Positions 23,211 to 26,412 of a DNA stretch of 26,412 nucleotides are shown in pieces (position 1 is the stretch's first letter; the number at the start of each line of letters is the position of its first letter). The notes under the pieces are model-generated. The model was not told the DNA's origin. It saw nothing but the letters and a program-made list of their open reading frames with translations, and ran no database searches. Source of the stretch: Chrysochromulina tobinii (lineage: Eukaryota > Haptophyta > Prymnesiales > Chrysochromulinaceae); assembly GCA_001275005.1 (NCBI GenBank), contig JWZX01002238.1, positions 1 to 26,412 on the forward strand, written 5' to 3'. The translations under genes and the position numbers were made by a program.

Positions 23211-25952
23211 TCAGAGCTCGAATGTGTACGTCGGCCTGGCCTGCTCCATGTCCTTCTTGATCTTCTTGATTTGCATTCTCTTGCTGGCCATGAAGCCAGC
23301 GGTGCGCAGGTTGCACGCGAGCACGAGCTCGAGTATCACGAGGATGGCAAGGCCGATGCCCAGCGGCCACGCGTACCGCTGCAGGAGGCCGACGAACAGG
23401 GTGACGAAGCTCAGGTACCCGTCGATGCCCTCGTTGCAAAAGTCGGCCTGGCACTGGGTGCGATGCCAGGGTTGCCCATAGTACGCTTGCGCAAGCTCGA
23501 GCAGCGGGCAGATGGCCTCGGGAGGGTGGCCGAGGAGATGCCGGGGCGCACCCGTCGAGTACGCGCAGAAGTTCTCATTGGAAGGGTCGTGCAGCGCGGC
23601 GTCGAGGTCGTTCAGCGACGAGTGCATTCCGGGATTCGTGCACGTCGCGTGCGTGCCGTTGACGGCGAAGATGACGCTTGCGGTCCGATTGCCAGACCTA
23701 GTCTGGTTGTAGTTCGCGGTATTGCCAGCGGTGTCGGCGCCACCGACGCCCCCTCTGCTCTTCTCGAAATCGAGCGAGGGGTCGCGGCAGCACTTTTGGT
23801 AAGTCATGCACACAAGGCCCTCGGCCACCGACACAGGCTTCTCGAGGATGTTGGCCAAGAACGAGTCGATGTCCTCCTTGCTGTCGCCGAAGAGCGACTC
23901 GAGAGTGTCGCCCGGGACGGCGCCGAGGGAGTAGACCCAATAACATGCGAGGAAGGAGCCGAGGATCTCGACGATGCAGAGCAAGAAGAGGACCCAGAAG
24001 CCGAGGCGCAGGATGAGCGTGTGCTCATTCCGCAGCGCGTAGAGCTCGAGGATGCAAAAGAGGACCAGAGCGATGCCGACGGCGCCACACACGACGAGCG
24101 TGTTCATCCCAATGAATGCCTCGAAGAGGTCACGCTTGTAGTAGAGGAAGCCGGTGCCGCCAGTGAGCCCGCCGGCCAGGATGCCAACGAAGAAGAGCAG
24201 CACGTACGCGATGCAGCGCGCGGTGCATCGTTTGGCGTGCGCCGTAGGGCACGCGAGCTTCCGAACGAGCAGAGAGAAGAGAAGGAAGCCGAGGAGGTAA
24301 GTCGAGAGCATGAGCCATGCCTGCCAATCGATCGAATCGAATCGGCTTCGCAGCCTGTCGAGCACATCACCCTCCGTACTGTCGGGATTGGTCGCGGGCG
24401 AGATGGCGCAGTCGCTCCGACCGCCAACGGGGGTCAGCGCGCACTGCGCGTCGCAGCGAGAGCAAGTGCCGGTGCCTCCGGGGCACGCGACCTGCAGAGT
24501 GAACCCTGCGCTAGCCGCCGTGCCGCACGGGTCGATGCCATGAGCGCACGTGGCGTCGAGGTACGTGTCGGGCGTGCTCCAGTGCGGGTCGCCGCGGCAC
24601 CCGGCGCGGCCGTTGGTCACATACGAGCTCTGATCGTGCGACTGGACGGCGCATCGACGGAGCACGTACGCACAGCCCTGTCGACGTCCCCAACTCATGC
24701 ATCCAGCGGCCGTGTAGTTGGCAAGGTAGAAGCCGAGATCCTCCATCGCGGCGAGTGTGATCGATGAGACGATGTCGTGGAGGCCGTACGACATCACGTC
24801 ATCGCGCATGACCAGCGTCTCCCAATGCGCGGCCCTGCCCGCCTCTGGCACCCCCATCAGCGGTAGCCCGTCCCACAACCTGCCCGCACCCGTCGCGTTC
24901 GATTGGCAGTTGAAATAGGTCTGTGCGACCTCGAAAGCGCGCCCCTTGGTAAAGAACCAAACCTCGTCGATCACCGTCGTGCCGTCCGCGCCGTACACTG
25001 GCTTCAGCTGAATCAGATGCTTTCGATTCCCGGCCGCATCGCGCGCGTAGTTGAACTGCGAGTTCATGAACCCGAGCCCGTGCATGATCTCGTGGATGAT
25101 GAAGCCGCGGTGCTGGTCGACGAGCGTGGCGGTCGGCGTGCTGGCGATCCCAGCGATCGACATGTGCCACGCGAGCACGATCCATAACGGCTTGCTCGCC
25201 CCATCTGCCGCGCAGCTGCTGCCCGTCCCAGCGACCCCCGCGACGCCCGGCGGCTTAGTGACGCTCAGGATGACGTCGTAGCCGTGCCCGAGGCCGCCGC
25301 CGCAGTAGGCGGAGTCGACGAAGACGCTCGAGAGCGTGCGGCAGTCCGCCGCACACGAGCTCTGCACAGGGTAGCCCCTCGACGTGAGCGCGCGAGAGAA
25401 CGTGCCGGGGCCGGTGGTAAACGTGAGGGCACTCTGCGGGAGGACCGCGAGCATATTGCTGACCTCGGCCGCGAGAATGGTGACGACCTCACGGACCTTG
25501 ATCCGGTCGGCCTCCGTCACAACATCGGTCTGCAGGCACGTGCTCCAGCAGCCCTCCGGCGACATCGCTTCGACGCCCGCGGTTCCACGCTCGCCGCAAG
25601 TGTCGACGAACGGCACCGGAGGCGTGGGTTGGGCTGCGGGCAGCCCGCGTCGAAACTTCTGACCAACAGAGAAGCACGTGCTGTACGATAGAAAGCTATC
25701 CGTGGCCATCAGGGCCTGTTTCATCGAATTGGTATCCACCCTGAAACGAATCGGATTGGTGGTCACCCGAGTGAGCGAGTCCAATCTCCTCCGCACCCAG
25801 GCCTCCTGCGGCTGCAGGTGCGCGGGCAGCAAATTCTCGTTCTCATGCTGGAGCTGGGTGATGAGCTCTAGCGGCGAACCAAATAGCGAATTATTTCGAA
25901 CTCCGTCATGGAATGCGGCGACTCCGAGGAGCTCGAGCAAGATGGCCAGCAT
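23211..25952 (-). CDS. Leishmanolysin-like metalloprotease (M8) fused to a tetraspanin-like membrane module
   Basis: Single-exon protein of 913 aa. The N-terminus MLAILLELLGVAAF is a plausible signal peptide. The protease domain has the zinc motif HEIMHGLGF (His287, Glu288, His291). The third ligand His is in AAHWE (His376), and the Met-turn is RDDVMSYG (Met387), as in leishmanolysins. Many paired cysteines are typical of the family. After a Cys-rich stretch ending near 540 come five hydrophobic helices: about 546-563, 581-604, 613-638, 648-675 and 847-880. The last four, with a loop of about 170 residues before the final helix, mimic tetraspanin layout. That loop carries KCCR (720-723), further cysteines (771, 796, 815, 834, 839) and three N-glycosylation sequons (NQT, NRT, NGT). 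The C-terminus is basic (SKRMQIKKIKKDM) and cytosolic by the positive-inside rule. I infer a cell-surface protease. The substrate is unknown. Confidence 0.92.
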   Translation of the reverse strand: MLAILLELLGVAAFHDGVRNNSLFGSPLELITQLQHENENLLPAHLQPQEAWVRRRLDSLTRVTTNPIRFRVDTNSMKQALMATDSFLSYSTCFSVGQKFRRGLPAAQPTPPVPFVDTCGERGTAGVEAMSPEGCWSTCLQTDVVTEADRIKVREVVTILAAEVSNMLAVLPQSALTFTTGPGTFSRALTSRGYPVQSSCAADCRTLSSVFVDSAYCGGGLGHGYDVILSVTKPPGVAGVAGTGSSCAADGASKPLWIVLAWHMSIAGIASTPTATLVDQHRGFIIHEIMHGLGFMNSQFNYARDAAGNRKHLIQLKPVYGADGTTVIDEVWFFTKGRAFEVAQTYFNCQSNATGAGRLWDGLPLMGVPEAGRAAHWETLVMRDDVMSYGLHDIVSSITLAAMEDLGFYLANYTAAGCMSWGRRQGCAYVLRRCAVQSHDQSSYVTNGRAGCRGDPHWSTPDTYLDATCAHGIDPCGTAASAGFTLQVACPGGTGTCSRCDAQCALTPVGGRSDCAISPATNPDSTEGDVLDRLRSRFDSIDWQAWLMLSTYLLGFLLFSLLVRKLACPTAHAKRCTARCIAYVLLFFVGILAGGLTGGTGFLYYKRDLFEAFIGMNTLVVCGAVGIALVLFCILELYALRNEHTLILRLGFWVLFLLCIVEILGSFLACYWVYSLGAVPGDTLESLFGDSKEDIDSFLANILEKPVSVAEGLVCMTYQKCCRDPSLDFEKSRGGVGGADTAGNTANYNQTRSGNRTASVIFAVNGTHATCTNPGMHSSLNDLDAALHDPSNENFCAYSTGAPRHLLGHPPEAICPLLELAQAYYGQPWHRTQCQADFCNEGIDGYLSFVTLFVGLLQRYAWPLGIGLAILVILELVLACNLRTAGFMASKRMQIKKIKKDMEQARPTYTFEL

Positions 25953-26412
25953 CAGGTGAACGTTGTGAACTGACTGTGAAACATTCTCGGCCCGTCACGT
26001 TCACGTTCACGTTAATTTGCCATCTCGGCAAGACGCACAGCCACAGGTCCCGTGGAGACCCATCGTGGGGGGCGCAAAGCGCAGCACACGCACACATGGA
26101 CACACACTCGCGTGCCGCGCACGAACACAGACACCGGATCGACCAGAAGAAGGAGAGGGGCGGGAGTATCAAGGTGGTGAGGGAGGAGGCCAAGGAGGGC
26201 CAGCTCACGTTCACGAACCTTGCCCGCGCGAATGTATTGAAGGTGGGCTGCTGCGCTTCCGCCCCGGTCCCTCGCCGTACGGCTGTCGCTGGGGCCCACT
26301 CGCCATGCGACTGGGCGCGTCAGACTCCCTGCTCCGCTTGTCGCGCCGTGCGCGCACCTCCCCCTGAGAGGCCGGTTGTGATTCCGCTTCCGACTGCAGC
26401 ACGCCGTCGGAT
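25953..26412. other. Right-hand end, no assignable gene
   Basis: 460 bases upstream of the metalloprotease start, so its promoter should be in the left part. TTCACGTTCACG-type short repeats lie at about 25996-26012, with another copy of the motif near 26206. A minus-strand open frame at 26211-26402 that runs in from the right edge (ending PPSIHSRGQGS) could be the last exon of a neighbouring gene, but nothing in it is recognisable. Confidence 0.4.

Noticed and set aside
23184-24767. Plus-strand ORF of 527 aa
   Set aside because: It is antisense to the leishmanolysin-tetraspanin gene and has shadow composition with no recognisable motif.
26211-26402. Last exon of a neighbouring minus-strand gene
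   Set aside because: It is open to the window edge but only low-complexity basic sequence without family resemblance, so it is not listed as a CDS.
1-26412. CRISPR array, prokaryotic operon or tRNA/rRNA gene
   Set aside because: The tandem arrays lack CRISPR repeat-spacer structure, gene content is eukaryotic with introns, and no cloverleaf or rRNA sequence was recognised by eye.

Overview
The window is nuclear DNA of a GC-rich unicellular eukaryote. Evidence: eleven GT-AG introns can be placed by protein homology. The genes are typical of eukaryotes: MRE11, SUMO, the branch-point factor SF1/BBP, DNA polymerase kappa, TOM40, a mitochondrial uL4 and sphingosine kinase. Both strands are used with no operon logic. 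A TPH-domain coiled-coil protein and an EF-hand protein suggest a flagellated protist. High GC, mixed strands and short repeat-bearing introns would fit a haptophyte or another alga, but the sequence does not fix the lineage.

Layout, left to right. 1-1935 (+): 3' part of MRE11. 2314-2745 (-): SUMO. 3093-4355 (+): SF1/BBP-like splicing factor. 4563-7545 (-): DNA polymerase kappa, three exons, with an unusual ubiquitin-binding tail. 7696-8715 (+): papain-family cysteine protease. 9733-10599 (-): TOM40. 10780-12327 (+): unrecognised disordered protein. 12900-14414 (-): mitochondrial ribosomal protein uL4. 14625-15789 (-): TPH-domain protein. 16371-18771 (-): SMYD-like SET-domain protein with an N-terminal membrane anchor. 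19230-20342 (-): EF-hand protein. 20861-22468 (-): sphingosine kinase. 22650-23024 (+): small multi-pass membrane protein. 23211-25952 (-): leishmanolysin-type metalloprotease fused to a tetraspanin-like membrane module. The last 460 bases hold nothing I can assign.

The genes are housekeeping genes and do not form one pathway. MRE11, Pol kappa and SUMO all touch DNA-damage handling, but I see no reason to call them a functional cluster.

The most interesting layer is in the introns. Several look recently built by local tandem duplication of exon sequence containing an AG|GT. The clearest are SET intron 3, where the start of the downstream exon is repeated as the start of the intron, and Pol kappa intron 1, where the exon-intron junction is repeated four times. 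A 25-nt element recurs in introns of three unrelated genes (MRE11, Pol kappa, SET). A second motif recurs in introns of Pol kappa and SET. Ten of eleven donors read GT(G/A)CG. Two protein architectures also stand out: Pol kappa with a UIM plus RanBP2/NZF zinc finger, and the leishmanolysin-tetraspanin fusion.
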